DNA of 64,000 nt from the NCBI RefSeq assembly GCF_019578655.1, contig NC_063264.1, positions 25,691,688 to 25,755,687 of the forward strand, written 5' to 3'. The notes below the pieces were generated by a model. That model did not search any database. It had not been told where the DNA came from and worked only from the letters and a program-made list of their open reading frames with translations. The first letter of the stretch is position 1; every line of letters begins with the position of its first letter. The translations under genes were made by a program, and so were the position numbers. Origin of the DNA: Ricinus communis. Its lineage: Eukaryota; Streptophyta; Magnoliopsida; Malpighiales; Euphorbiaceae. Of the stretch, positions 36,552 to 49,439 are shown piece after piece.

Positions 36552-38121
36552 TGTCACGATCTGATCTGTGGGCCCGTGACCGGCACTAGGAAATAGGTAG
36601 GTTTAAGGCCATCAAATCCCGTAGTAAGCTTTACTAACTGTAATTCAATAAAATGCTTATAAAAATATATAATTATTCAAGATTGATATGCCACACACCA
36701 ATCTAACTAGTCTTTGATAATATTTCACGTCCATAATGGACCAGAACAATCATGACAAATAAAAAATATTACTGCGGAAGGTCTAGAATGTAAAATAACT
36801 AAAAATATGAAAGTACAGATTATTCATAATAAGCCCGATGAAGAAAGAAGTCGGGCGGTCAAAATGCAAGACGGCGAGGAACTCTAACTGTGATCTGAAA
36901 AAAAATAAAATTGAGACTGCTAGTCTCGAGAGTGAGTTAAAATCAAATAAACCTGTAACCTATTGCAGTCTCCTCAATAAAATAATATTTATTATCTCAG
37001 CATATCATGCCACTGTATATCAAGTACGAGTTATACCATAATTTAGAAATAAGATACATTTAAAGACTTATGCGATGAGTGGCTCAATAGAACCCTAACC
37101 CAAAACGCTAGTAGCCCTTCGGCTCTCTTATTCCAATAGGTCTGGCGCCCAAAGAGTGAAGCTCAACCGGGATTCTTACATCCAGCCTGGACACTTCATT
37201 CCCAACTAAGCCGGCGCCTAGAGAGCATTGCTCGACTAGGGATCTTTCTCCGGCAGTCAAACTTTCACAGCCCATAGAGTTATACTCGACGAGGGTAAAA
37301 TCCAAACATAACCTTATTACATGTCCCTGTTATTATCTGTGTGCACGCGGTCCTGGTGCAACCCATCAGGTGGCATATTCTACTATAGCCTCATCCCATT
37401 ATCATAATCATAACATAAATATAATAATTATAATAGAATAATCATAGACTAACATCATTATTCAACAACATACTGAAATTAAGAATTTAGAATCTCAGAT
37501 AAAGCAAACATGTAATTTATGTATAGAATTATTAATAATAGTATTAAAATATTATTAATTGTGATTTCAAAAATAACGAGATAATTTTACTAATAATAAT
37601 ATTAATATTATTCGTGGTAATTACTAATTAAATGAAATTATTTATAATGTGATACTGATAATCATATTAAACATAAATCACTAAAATATCGCATTAAATT
37701 TAGGCATGTCAATAGTATAGTGATTATATGACTTTAACTAATGTTGAGACTAACAGTCTCAATTTTATTTTTTTCAGGTGACAGTTAGAGTTCTTCGTCG
37801 TCCTGCATTTTGACAGCCCGACTTCTTTCTTCATCGGGGCTTATTGTAAATAATCTATACTTTCATATTTTTAGTTATTTTATATTCTAGACCTTCCGTA
37901 GTAATACTTTTGATTTGTTATGATTGTTCTGGTTCATTATGGACGTGAAATATTATCAAAGACTAGTTAGATTGGTGTGTGGCATATCAGTCTTGATTAA
38001 TTATTTATTTTATAAGCACTTTATTGAATTATTAGTTAGTAAGGCTTACTACAGGATTCGGTGGCCCTAAGCCTACCCATTCCCTAATGCCGGTTATGGG
38101 CCCACAGTTCGGGTCATGACA
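36552..38121. mobile_element. Palindromic (head-to-head) LTR insertion with 5-bp TSD
   Basis: The left part (about 36552-37690) is the inverted 3' part of the LTR family seen at 27775-30638, including its GGTCGAGC-type repeats at 37140-37300. The right part (about 37690-38121) is the same 3' terminus in direct orientation. The outer ~400 bp are therefore a long imperfect inverted repeat with both LTR 3' ends outward (TGTCACGATC... and ...GGGTCATGACA). The insertion is flanked by a perfect TAGAT duplication (36547-36551 and 38122-38126) and splits a gag frame. Confidence 0.88.
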
Positions 38122-38126
38122 TAGAT

Positions 38127-38600
38127 GATCTAAAGGGTTGATCTGGGAGGAGCTCCAAAAACTTTTGATTGGGATAGCTGTAAATCAAGCCCCGCCTATC
38201 GCCCCAATTGACCCTGTAGCTAATTTTTCTATTGTTGTTGACCCAGCTGTAATCGTCGCTGAAACTGCTATCACTACCACAGCCGCCGCTAATGCTAATA
38301 TCGAAAACCCTACTAGAAGAGGAGTGCCCTAAAATCTTGGGGATCTTGATGAGTTTATACTAGACCAAGCCAAAAGGGAGACCACCCTTACCACTAATGA
38401 AGTTATAATTGGCTTGAGTGCTAGGCTTGACAAGATGCAAGGTATGCTGGAAATTAAAGGGTTGGACTCAACCTATGATTTCGAATGGCTAGTTTAAGAC
38501 AAGTTACCCGCAAAGTTCAGGATGCCTGAGATCAACAAGTTCAGTGAGACTGGCGATTCAAAAGTTTATCTGAAGCAATATATTATCATCATGGGACTAC
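38127..38600 (+). pseudogene. gypsy gag, capsid piece
   Basis: Reads WEELQKLLIGIAVNQAPP, an Ala/Thr-rich linker, then KFRMPEINKFSETGDSKVYL and KQYIIIMGLLS. The P-[DE]-I-x-K-[FY]-x-x-x-G-D-x-x-x-HL block is typical of plant gypsy gag. Two stops interrupt it, and homology stops near 38600. Confidence 0.7.
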
Positions 38601-40690
38601 TCAGCTAAGTAGTATTTAAATTGTCAAACTATTTGTATGCAAACAACACAAAATCAAGTGTTAATTGGTCCACTTGTGATTTAATATCTTGACTAGCCTT
38701 TTAAGGAAGTAGTCAAATCTCAATTAAATAGATCTCAATTATGTAGATGATGAGTTGTTTAAGTAATTTTGAAAGTTGAATTAAGTCACGATCATATGTC
38801 TTACATAGTATTGTATGTCTTGATTGTTACTTTTATAATCTTAATGATCTCAATTTATTTTATGTAAAATTTAATTTTTTGGATGATGAATCTTAATGAA
38901 TCATGATAAACACAATTAGTTCTCAAATCAAATTGATTAATTGTGCTTGTTAAATTCTTAATCCTAAATAAAAAGGCATTTCCTTAAAGATTTTAAGATA
39001 AAAGATAATGCTAAAGTAGTTGTATGACAAGTAACTAGTCAAATCCTAGTTGAAGAGATAAATCTGATCCTATTGTGATTAGATAACTAATTACATCGAT
39101 GACTTAATTAATATAAGGAGTGTTTGTATTTCCAGCTGGAGAAGCTCGAATAGCATGACCTTAATGCTAACCCTCATAACACAATCCTTAACCCTCATAA
39201 CACAATCCTTAACCATGTGGAGAGAAATCCACACCTTTTTACCACACCCGTTCATGATCCTTAGCATTAAGGATTTTTCTGCATTGACTGCAGTACACTC
39301 TGGAATAAGAACTTAAATGACAAAGCAACAATAATACCACAAGAATATTTTTTTTATATTCATATTATCTTTATTTAAAGAAAATATTATATTTCTAATT
39401 ATCTTAAATAAACATACCAATATTCTCTTTACCTAATTGAAAATCTAATTAAATCAAAATAATTGATATTTAATCCTTATTAATTTATTGTCTAAATTGC
39501 ATAACATAACTACAAATTAAATATGCCTCGTACATGTGCTCACATCAAACCTAGTTATTTTATTAAAAGAATAAATCTACAATTATAATTATCAAAACCG
39601 ATCCGACCTGCCGGTTGAACTATGAATTGGACCATATGTTGATTCGGTCAGTTTTTAAAATTTATTTTTACATCAATTCACCTTAAAATTGACGATCCGT
39701 TTAGGTCAATCGACGAACCAGTTATAGGTCACATGAGTTAAATAAGTCAACTGTAACAAAAATATTTTAAATAATGTAAGCTAGGATTTAGACCTTTAAC
39801 CTTCAAATTAGAATAAAAAGAACTTAACCGATGTGTGAAACTAACTACTAACTTTATTAGTGTTTTAAAGCAAAACATACTTTTATATATTCATTTTTCA
39901 ATGTAAATATTTTTTTAATAACAGAATAATTAATATTTATTAAACAATATTTAAAAATTATTTCCTATATTAATTTTATTTATAAGAAATTTCAATTTTA
40001 TATGATAGAAAATTTTATTTTATTATTTATGTGATTGTACAAATTATCAGTTTATGATATTTTAATTGTTCTTTTAAAAATTACCTTGAACTTAAACAGT
40101 CAATTAAATTTAAAAAAAGGTTACATAAGATATATTAGTTTATTATAATATTAATAAAATCTATTAAATTTAGCATAACTTAATATATTTATATTTATAT
40201 TATAGAAATTATTAATTTTATGCATTTTATATATTATTTGATATACATTTAGAAAAATATTAATTTGACTTCAGTTGAACTTTCACCCTTAACCCTTTAA
40301 CTAAATTCAAGCAATATATAGCAATTAAACTAGGTGCATGAATGACATATTAATATTATTGTAATATTTGAATTGATTGTATGAAATTATTATTCAAATC
40401 AAGAGTACAATGTAAAGTGTACAATGTTTAAAGGTAAAAATTCTCACCATTGGATGGAAGCTTTAGTAAGTTAATAGATTAGGGTCAAGGATCATTGTTG
40501 ACTTGCTTTATCATTATTGTTTATATCTAATCACTAAATCAGTCTTGGTCATCAAATTTTATCTCTAAAATATAATATATGTTCAGCTTGTTTAAATTAC
40601 TTTTTTATTCTTTTATAAATCTTTTTAAGATTTTTCAGAATCTATTTAATGAAGCTTATTTTTCCAAAAATTATATTCAAAGATTTCCAA
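38601..40690. other. Non-coding, AT-rich
   Basis: No gene seen. A 22-bp unit (CCTCATAACACAATCCTTAA core) is repeated in tandem at about 39172-39214. A GC-richer patch at 39590-39740 with CCGGTTGAAC phrases looks like an old retroelement fragment. Confidence 0.5.
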
Positions 40691-40829
40691 AATTATATTA
40701 TATATATATAATCTCTACTTACAAAAGCTGTGCCTGAAGACTGTATATAATAATTGTTCTCTCTTTCCTTCATCTTTGATCATCAAGAAGATCAGCATAT
40801 ATATATATATATAGTAATTTTTGTCCCTC
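40691..40829 (+). promoter_or_regulatory. Probable core promoter / 5' UTR of CLE gene
   Basis: TATATATA runs at 40697-40711 and a TGTATATAAT at 40741-40750 are candidate TATA boxes upstream of the CLE start. A further TA run lies at 40797-40813. Which one is used cannot be told from sequence. Confidence 0.4.
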
Positions 40830-40934
40830 ATGAAACAAAGCCATGAACTTCCCTTCATCTGTTCTTTCCATTCTGTTACTGCTCTCCCTCTTCCATCTCC
40901 ATCCTCTTCCATGTTTGGCTTTGAGAAAACTTGA
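40830..40934 (+). promoter_or_regulatory. Overlapping upstream ORF (34 codons)
   Basis: An ATG at 40830, 13 nt before the CLE start and in another frame, opens 34 codons ending TGA at 40932-40934, two bases before the exon 1 donor. Its context is weak (C at -3), while the CLE ATG has G at -3, so leaky scanning could allow both. Whether this upstream start is in the mRNA depends on the transcription start. Confidence 0.55.
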
Positions 40935-41489
40935 AGGTTTTTAATTATGTTCTCTCCTCTCTCTCTCATTTCTCCATTCTCTAGATCTTCAGCTATCTCT
41001 CTCTCTCTCTTTTACTGACTGTTATTCAATTTGGCTTTGCTTAATTTAGATGCTCAAGTTGTGAGATATATATCATCATCAGATCTTGAAATCTTCATGG
41101 TAAGCATATATATTACCTTTGCAATTAGTTCAGATTCTTTTTCCTTTTACTTTTATTTCTAAATGATCATTTCCTGATCATTTAGCCTTTACTTTAATTA
41201 TTATTGCTATTACTATTATTATTGTTGGTGGTGTTAGTTGTTGTTTCCTATATGTTCTACATATAATATGAATTTTATTTATTTCTGAGGATTTTCATGC
41301 TAAAAGAAAGAATTTCAATTAGGGTTTTTCTATTATGTGTTTTTCTTTTCCCAGAAGGATTTTCAGTCATTTGGTGAAGGTGGCCATGTCCATAGGAAAG
41401 AGTTGCATGAAGTACATTCAGGGCCTAATCCTATCAGTAATACCATTCCTCAACAGAAATGGGCAACAAGGTTACCTAGACATCCATGA
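40843..41489 (+). CDS. CLE-family signalling prepropeptide, 3 exons
   Basis: Exons 40843-40936, 41050-41099 and 41355-41489, all with GT-AG introns and consistent phase, give 92 residues. Residues 1-26 form a signal peptide (MNFPSSVLSILLLLSLFHLH, then a PLPCLA cleavage region). A variable prodomain follows, then a basic RKEL and the CLE dodecapeptide HEVHSGPNPISN at 66-77, matching the family pattern R-x-V-P-S-G-P-N/D-P-L-H-N at 8 of the 11 fixed positions (H for R, H for P and S for H differ). A 15-residue C-terminal tail follows. Family members are secreted, trimmed to 12-13 residues and sensed by leucine-rich-repeat receptor kinases to control meristem and vascular cell fate. The three-exon layout recalls CLV3. 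The exact subfamily is uncertain. Confidence 0.87.
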
Positions 41490-44400
41490 ACATTATCTCT
41501 TTCTCACCATTTCTTATATACAAATTTTTTTTCTCTCATTTTTTTCTGAAAGCTTTGTACACAATGTTAACTAGGAAACTACATGATTAACAATGGTGAC
41601 TAGTCTATAATTAACTGCCTTTTGACCTGTAATCATTATATATGATCATCATAATAGTCATCTTTAGGTTATATCATTAAATTTGAACTGAAAAGAAAAG
41701 AATTATATTCTGGGTGCACTCATATCTCATCCAAATCCAAACAATTCTTGATCAGAGCAGCTGTAATCCATATGTTCTGTATAATCTGACTAAAAGGTGC
41801 CAATGAATTGCTAACCTAAAGTTTTCAAATCTATATAAAAGTCTAAATTTAGTTTTATTATTATTATTATAACTTATTTAATATAAAGTATATACTATTT
41901 ATTTTTTTTAAGAAACCAATTATGAATTCTGGGTTATTTTACTTTTCCAAATTATAAAGTGTTCAAGAATGGGCTAGGGTGTAAAAGTTTGTGCTTGCAC
42001 TTTAGAAGGCCATACAATAACTTTTAATTAGTTTCTAGCTTATCAATGCATATGTAGGGTTCACTCACACCTTGAAATCTTTCATGGGTTTTTACCATGC
42101 ATTCATTCATGCACATAACACAGTTCCACTTATGATAAATCTAGACCAGAAAAGTGCTTACTATAATAGTTATGCTTTTAGCCTTTACTTTTATTAAAGC
42201 TATACTAGAAAAGTAGCCATTTTACCTTTGAAACTTGACGTCAAGAATCTTTTACTGAAAATTGCCCTAAAAGCATAGGTTGTAACGTGATCTTAATTGT
42301 TGACATGAGATGGTGTCAATAGAAATGATGGCAGTATAGTACCTATGATGGTTTAGAAGAAATTATTGGATAGAAAAGCTATTCTGATTGAGTGGATAAT
42401 TTCTTCATTCAATATTGAGTAATTAATTAGTGTAAAAGAAGCCTTCTATTTAAACATTTAAGCTATTTAATGGATTTTAATAAGAGTATTGTATCTCTAA
42501 CACAAGTCCCATGCAGATAATTATTGGGCTTGAAATGTTATCTTGTGTTAAAATATTTAATAAATAATATAAGATTGTCAAGATCGAATTTTAGACCTTT
42601 TAATTGTAGAGGCTTTAATACCATATTAACAAATTATTAAGAATGGTGTTATATTTTTCTTAAGTAGAACTAATTATTAATTAAATCTTAAATCTACATA
42701 TTTTAACAATTTTATCTAATTATTTTAAAATTTTATAATAACTATTTACGTTTTAAATTTATTTTAAAAAAATATTTTCGATATTTTATAATGAAAAAAA
42801 TGACGTGGCAAATCGATTCTACTTATAAAGTAAAAAATAGTGCGTCCCAAAATTTTTATTGCATTTAGATATAAAATATGTAAAATGATTCACATATGTG
42901 AGATTTTTAATTGCTACATTGTTAAGTCTAGGACAATCATATTTATTGATTCATAATTATTATTTTTTCTATAAGTATATTTGAGTTTCTATATTACTTT
43001 TTTATTTTAAAATTTTAAAAATTATTAACGAAAAATATTTTTTAGAATAAGCTAAAAAATATGAAAATTTATTTTAAGATTTTTAAATAATTAAATAAGA
43101 TTATTAAAAATATGAAATTCGAAATAATTTTAAGTGAAGCTTTAAAATTAGTTTTATATCTGTGACAACTGCAATTATAAAGGGATGAAACAGTATTCCC
43201 CAGGCACTATCATCTAATATTTTGTCATTAAGGTTGAGCATAGGATGATCTCATATTAATATTGAACTTTAATTTATTTATAAAATTAAATCTGATTTTT
43301 TTAATTATTGAACTGCAATTTCATTTTAATTTCTCTACTTTGTACAAGAATATCTAATAAAAAATGAATTAAGAGAAAGAAATATAATATATTAATTTAT
43401 TTAATAACAGAAATATCTGAATTGAAATGTAATTGGAATTTCAAAATAACGTAAAATAGATTAAATTTATATAAGGAAGTTAAAATTAAATATAAAGTTT
43501 CAGTTTTGCAAATCCAAATGTTATAAAAGAAAAAGAAAAGTATATCCACTAACTATATTGCTGTATGTTATTCCTTTTAAGTGGAAAAAGCAACTCTCAA
43601 AAGAAACGTCAATAATTAGAGTAATTAAATAGAATTTAAAGAGGAAGAAAAATAATAAAAAATTAGATAAAAGATAATTAAAATTAAATAATATAAATAC
43701 ATTAAGAAAAAGTTAAGAAAATGAATAGTGGATATATTAATAAGTAAAAAAGTATTCTTTTTATTGAAAAAGTAAAATAGCATTTGAAAGGTAAAATAAC
43801 ATGAATATCTAAAAACCAAAACAAAAGAAAAATCTAAACACTTTAGGAGAATGGAAAACGGGTCAAATACTCCCCAAACTTGTCTAAAGATCAATTACAT
43901 CCAATTTTTTTTTTTTCTAACAATTAGATATATAATTTCTATTTAAAGATCAAATAATTTCAAATTATAATTCAAAACTCGCATTTAATTCACTTCTCAA
44001 TTACAAATTAGAATATTTTTAAGTTTAGATTAATTAAATAGTTTTAGAAATCAGAAATAAGAAAAAAAAATCATCTTTTACATTGCACGTTAATAGATGA
44101 AAAGAAAAATCTCGAATACTAGTGCTTTAAACAAACCAATATCCAAGTTTGAAAATCAGATTGAAAAGGAAAACTTAATTTCTTAAAATCCAATATAATT
44201 ATAAATTTATTATCACCAACCGACACTATCACTACTGTCTTTAAAGTTATCAACTAAATGTGAATATATTTCATTTTCTTACGAACTATTAAGAATGATA
44301 AAGTTTCAAATTATAAGAAAACTGAAGTTAAAATTTGATACCATTATAATAAAAATTTGATAAATAACATGAGAAGGAAAATAATAGACTTAAAATATGT

Positions 44401-45326
44401 ATATGGGATCAAATTGAATTTAGATTTTATTTGATTTTGGGAAGAAGATAAAAGATATTGTTTGATTTTTTTTTTCGTTGTTCTTGTCATTTTGTTAATT
44501 TTATTTCCCTTTTTGTGCTTTTTATTAAAAGCAAATACATTCACTCTCTCTTTCAAGAATGTACGGTGCATTCACTTCACTCGATCAAAATCTAATATTA
44601 TTTGATTCTTATATAAAAATTGTAGGTTTAATTGTTAGAAAAAGATAAAAATGAATTTATTTGGCTCTTTGACATAAGTTGAGGGAGGTATAAATGGGAC
44701 TTGAAAAGTCCTATTTCCTTACCAAAGAAAAAACATAAGCATCTAATGACTTGACAAGTCATATTTCCTTAAAACTGTAGGTACTTAGAGATGATTGGTA
44801 CGTCAATAAAATAAAGATATACCCACCCACATTATTCAATTTTAATTTAAATATTCTATATGAATGAAGATGTGTTGATCCAGCAAAAATTTATTTCTAA
44901 AATATTATTTGGGTCATTTAGTAGAGTTAGTAATGAATATGTAACTGTTCCGAAAGTTGCATAATAGCTAAATTGAATATTTTTTAAGATAAATTATTAT
45001 CTAAATTTTTACAGACTTAATCTACTGACAAAATATATATATCAAATTGAGTGAAATTTTAAATTCAACTGCATCTTTTATTAATTGTAATTTAAGAAAA
45101 AAAAGTTATTTGATTTAAATTTTAAATTCGAGTACCTCTTTTATTATTTACAATTTTAAAAAAATTATTTAAACTCGAGTAAAATTTTAAATTTGATTAC
45201 TTCTCTTATTATTTGTAATTTTAAAAAATAAAAAATTATTTGAATAAAAAGGGATTGGATAGCAAATATGGATGATGTTATTAGTTTACCCCACAAACCA
45301 TTTTTAATTAATATTCTTCCAAACAT

Positions 45327-45388
<62 letters not shown>

Positions 45389-46300
45389 ACATCAGTTTCT
45401 AAATCTTATTTCACAAATTAAATTAATTTCTAATTTTTATATTTTTTAAATGAAATTAATTCATGACATCAGTAATTTAACCAAATAAAACTAAAATGGT
45501 TATTAACAGAAGAACAAGCAATTCCAAAACAAATTATTTCACAAACCAATTTGGTCTCTTTTAACTCTTTATTTGTGAATGAAATTAATTAAAGATATCA
45601 GAAATTTGACAAAATAAAGTAATAAAAAATAATTTTAATATATAAAACACAAAATAAAAGATGAAAGTATATATTTTTTTTAAAAATTATAAATAACAAT
45701 AAAAGTATTTATAATTAATTTGGAAAAAGGAACATGGCATTGATTATATGAATTATATATGCAAAAATGTTTATCCAAATTATTGCTTTGGGGTAGATTT
45801 TGCTGGTCCAGTAATCTTTCAAACGATTTAAAGAGAGAAAAGAGGAACATTATAAAAAGCATAATTGTACGATTCTGAGAAAAAGCAATTTAATTATTCT
45901 TTTTGTTGCTGTTTCCTTTTAGAAAAAGTTAGGTATATAAAGTAAGCCAAAACAAGTGTCAAATGTTTGATGGGAAATATGGTCACATAATATGGCAAAA
46001 AATAAAAGCACATTTTTTGCTACTTATATGATTAATTTAGACTGCACGAAAATCGAAATACGATAGAATATAATAATATAATATAATGGTTAAAAAAATA
46101 AAATATTAAAACAAAAATGGTAAAAAATTATTATATATACATTAAGAAAATTAATATTAGTAATTAAATATTTAAAACATATTCAAATAAAATAAAATAA
46201 TAATTGAATGAAGTATAAATTAGATGATATAATTAATATAATTAATTCTGGTGGTATATGTTAAAAAGTAACTATTTACTATATACTACGGAAAGGATAA
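41490..46300. other. AT-rich non-coding region
   Basis: The stretch just after 41489 should hold the CLE 3' UTR. The rest is very AT-rich with no coding signal. Three diverged copies of an AAATTTTAAATTCGA phrase lie at 45050-45240, and 27 TA units at 45331-45384. Confidence 0.55.
45331..45384. repeat. (TA)27 microsatellite
   Basis: Uninterrupted TA dinucleotide tract in AT-rich intergenic DNA; it gives a spurious Tyr/Ile-repeat frame on the minus strand. Confidence 0.98.
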
Positions 46301-46563
46301 TATTGAGGTAACAGTTTTATCTATTAATGGTTGTAGCTCAGGTGTAGCTGATCAAAAATTTGAGTGCCACAGCAGCAAAGCAGTTTAAAAAGTCAACAAA
46401 TATGTTTTGACTAAAATAGACTTTCTCGCCAAATGGTATAATTAGCAATTCTCTTGTGATAGTATTTCAAGTTTGAAAAGTATATTTATTTCTAGCTATG
46501 TATTCAATTGATATGAATGAAAATTTTGTTTACATAAAACTCTCTTTCTCTTAATTTTTCTCT
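46301..46563 (+). repeat. 5' LTR of the copia element
   Basis: Starts TATTGAGGTAACAG and ends before TTATCAGAGTC. Diverged from the 3' copy by many substitutions and small indels. Confidence 0.8.
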
Positions 46564-46734
46564 TATTATCAGAGTCATGCTTTTGTCTGCTTTGATGGAT
46601 TTGGTATTGATCCCACATCACCAAGTTACTGAGCTGTATGGCTATATATATAAATTGGATACTCTCTTACTTTGAGCTAGCTTTTAGAAATGAGTTCTAC
46701 TCAAATCCATTTATCATGATATCATGAAGTTCCA

Positions 46735-47107
46735 AAGGAGGATTTGATTCTACAGATTCTAGCTAGTCTACCAGCAGAATATGATATTATAGTGACTGTT
46801 ATTAATGGTAGAGCATACGATGGTTCCATTACTCTTCATGAGGTTCAAGCTATGATCCTTACTCAAGAAAGTCGAAGTGAGCAGTTGTATATAGGTGGAA
46901 GCGTGAATGTGGGATCTCAAATGTTTGTAAACTATAGTGAAACTAGAGTTAGAAAAGGAGGTAACAAAGAAAGAGGTTTTCATAATAGCCAAAGAAGTGG
47001 TTGTAATAGAAGAGGCATAGGTCTTCCATCTAGCAGGAGTTCTGGTATAGGATTAAAGCTTGTGTGTCAGATCTGCAACAAGCTTATGTACAGTGTAACA
47101 ACTTATT
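46735..47107 (+). pseudogene. copia gag fragment
   Basis: A frame with LQILASLPAEYDIIVTVING and HEVQAMILTQESR matches the gag UBN2-type block (LL.SLP..YD.....L, then the E-x-x-x-x-LL-x-x-E-x-R repeat). It ends with a basic, Gly-rich tail and a CQIC that starts a broken zinc knuckle. Confidence 0.75.
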
Positions 47108-47809
47108 AGTATATACTTGATGAAACCTTTCAAGGTTCACAAGGCTCTCAAGTCACATAAACACACAAATTAGAATAATCAATTTAATATCTCTTCTAGT
47201 TGGAATAGAAATCAAGCCTATTTTTTCTCGTGTCCCTAAAACTGTTACTAATCCTACTTGCAGGAGTTAATGGAAAAAAGACTGAAAGCAGCACCTGAAC
47301 ATTTGAGCTGATATAAGAGCAACCAATCATATTACTCCATATTTAAAGAATTTGCATCTTGCTAATAACTTCATTGAATAAGAAAGGATGATGGTTGCTA
47401 ATGGTGAGTTGTTTAAAATTACTCATGTTGGATTTAGTAATTTACCTATATCTAACACCAAATCTCTACATTTACATAACATTTTAAGAGTCTGTACTAT
47501 AAAAAAGAACCTGATTAGTATTTCTACACTTACTATTGATAACAATGTTGTTGTTTTCTTTTACCTTACTTTTCTTCTTATCAAGGAAAATACTACTACA
47601 AAGGAAGCTTAAGGGAGGACTATACTTACTGAATGATAATGATTCAATTGCTTAGTGTTCACTAAATTCTAATGGTTCTTCTGAATCTAACCTTGTTGAG
47701 TCTATTCCTGCACATGTTCATTGTAATAAGTCTTTTTCTCTATTCACTATGACCAAAAGTCAATTGCTTGTGTTAGGTTTTACTGTCTCTTATGTTTCCA
47801 TTTTGGACC

Positions 47810-48130
47810 TTTAGCACAAACACCCAAGTCATCCATGTATCAAGACTCTTGAAAATGTACTGAAAACTTGTAAAATTCCTAGCTCAATAAAGTTACAATA
47901 TGTTTTCTATGATGCTTGCCAACTTGGTAAAAGTCATGTCTTACTATTTTTTAATTCACAAACAAAGACGTATATGCCTCTTGAATTAGTCCATATTGAC
48001 TTGTGGGGGCCTGCTTTTACTCTTTCTACTGAGGGCCATAGACACTATTTTCTATTTATGGATGATTTTAGTTGATTTACGAGGATCTATCCATTTATAC
48101 GAAATCAAAGGCCTTGCCTGTTTTCTTGGA
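47810..48130 (+). pseudogene. copia pre-integrase and integrase fragment
   Basis: HPSHPCIKTL and YDACQLGKSH give the His/Cys zinc motif of GAG-pre-integrase. PLELVHIDLWGPA and FLFMDDFS match the integrase catalytic core start, including its first two Asp. A stop follows FMDDFS, and the remainder is frameshifted. Confidence 0.8.
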
Positions 48131-49439
48131 ATTTAAAGTTCTAGCTGAGAAACAATTAACTCTTTAATTAAGTGTTTGCAAAGTGACTAGGGTGAAAGTT
48201 TATATCCTTTACATCCTTTATTGAGCAGAGTAGTATTCTTTTTAGGCATCCTTGCCTTTACACACATCAACAGAATTAGAAAAATAAGTGGAAACATAAA
48301 CATGTAGTGGAGCTAGGTATTACTTTTCTTGCTCAAGCTGAAATATCTTTGACATATTGTTGGGAGATTTCTCTAATGCTTCTCACATGATTAACAAACT
48401 CTCCACTCCTATTCTAGATGTATAAGCCCATTTCAAAAACTGTGTAATCAATTTGCTGACTATTCTTTTCTTAGAGTGTTTGCTAGGCATGTTTCCATCA
48501 TCTAAGGTCATATAATCACCATAAGCTTCAAATTTGATCCAATAAGTGTCTATTTCTTAGTTACAACTGTCAACATAAGGGTTACAAATGTCTGTCTAAT
48601 ACTGGTAGGATGTATAATGCTCGAAATATGATGTTTAATGAGTCTAAATTTCCCTATCAGGACTTATTTCCTTCTAATAAGCCTCACATGGCCAGTTCTT
48701 CATTTGAATCATATATTTCTATTCCTTTGATGTTCATTAAGCATGTTGCTCACACTCCTTCATCTAGTGTTAGTCCTTCCATATCTTCTTTAGATGTATC
48801 TTCTGTTGCACTTGTTCTCATTCAACCTCCTATGTCTCCTGTAGTGTCTAGTGCCTCTGATGAGTCTGACACTTCCAGAATTCCCTATACACCTCAAGGT
48901 ACTAATCCTATTTCTTCTTCACCTTCCTTACTTGCTATTGTTACTTTCTCCTTCATTCATCCTTCGAACCTTCCAGAGTCAAGCTTCTTCAATCTCAAAT
49001 AGACCAAGATCCAATTTCGGGAGCAATGGGAAGTTGAGTCAAAAGCATTTACCATGCACTCAATTCAATGATTACGATATATCCAACATATGCTTGGTGG
49101 AAGTATTAAAATGCGATCAAGTGCTAAAGCTTATCGTTATTGACTTTCATATCCTTTACTACCTTCCTTTATCAGACAACTATTCGAGTTTAAGACAACA
49201 CAAGTAGTTTAACAGCCAGATATGTTCGTTAGAAATCCCATGTAAATAGTGAAAAAAAAGCCCCCGCGAAGGGAAATTGTATTTTATTTTATTCTTATAT
49301 ATATAAGGGGGTAGGGTAAGGTCCCTCAGGCCAAGTCCATCAAAGGCTCTCCTTCATTTATTACTAGATCCAATGGGGGTATCTTTAAGCTTAAGGTATT
49401 ACTTGCTTCCAAACATCCTTTATCAATTGACTCAGGTCC

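Larger units (their letters stand above)
33400..38600 (+). mobile_element. Decayed Ty3/gypsy element, 5' half
   Basis: A probable LTR/leader (about 33430-35600) is followed by a PBS-like phrase at about 35612-35640 (AGTGGAGACTCTGCTACGG), as in many plant gypsy elements. A gag runs from about 36360 to 38590. The LTR carries a 14-bp-arm hairpin (33663-33694) and a 16-bp palindrome (34747-34762). The element is split by the palindromic LTR insertion at 36552-38121. Nothing of pol follows before 38600. LTR borders and target duplication were not found. Confidence 0.6.

Noticed and set aside
40715..40969. 84-residue minus-strand frame
   Set aside because: Antisense shadow of the CLE first exon and promoter; includes the TA run and has no domain.
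45165..45392. 75-residue minus-strand frame
   Set aside because: Its start is a translated (TA)27 tract (Tyr-Ile repeat).
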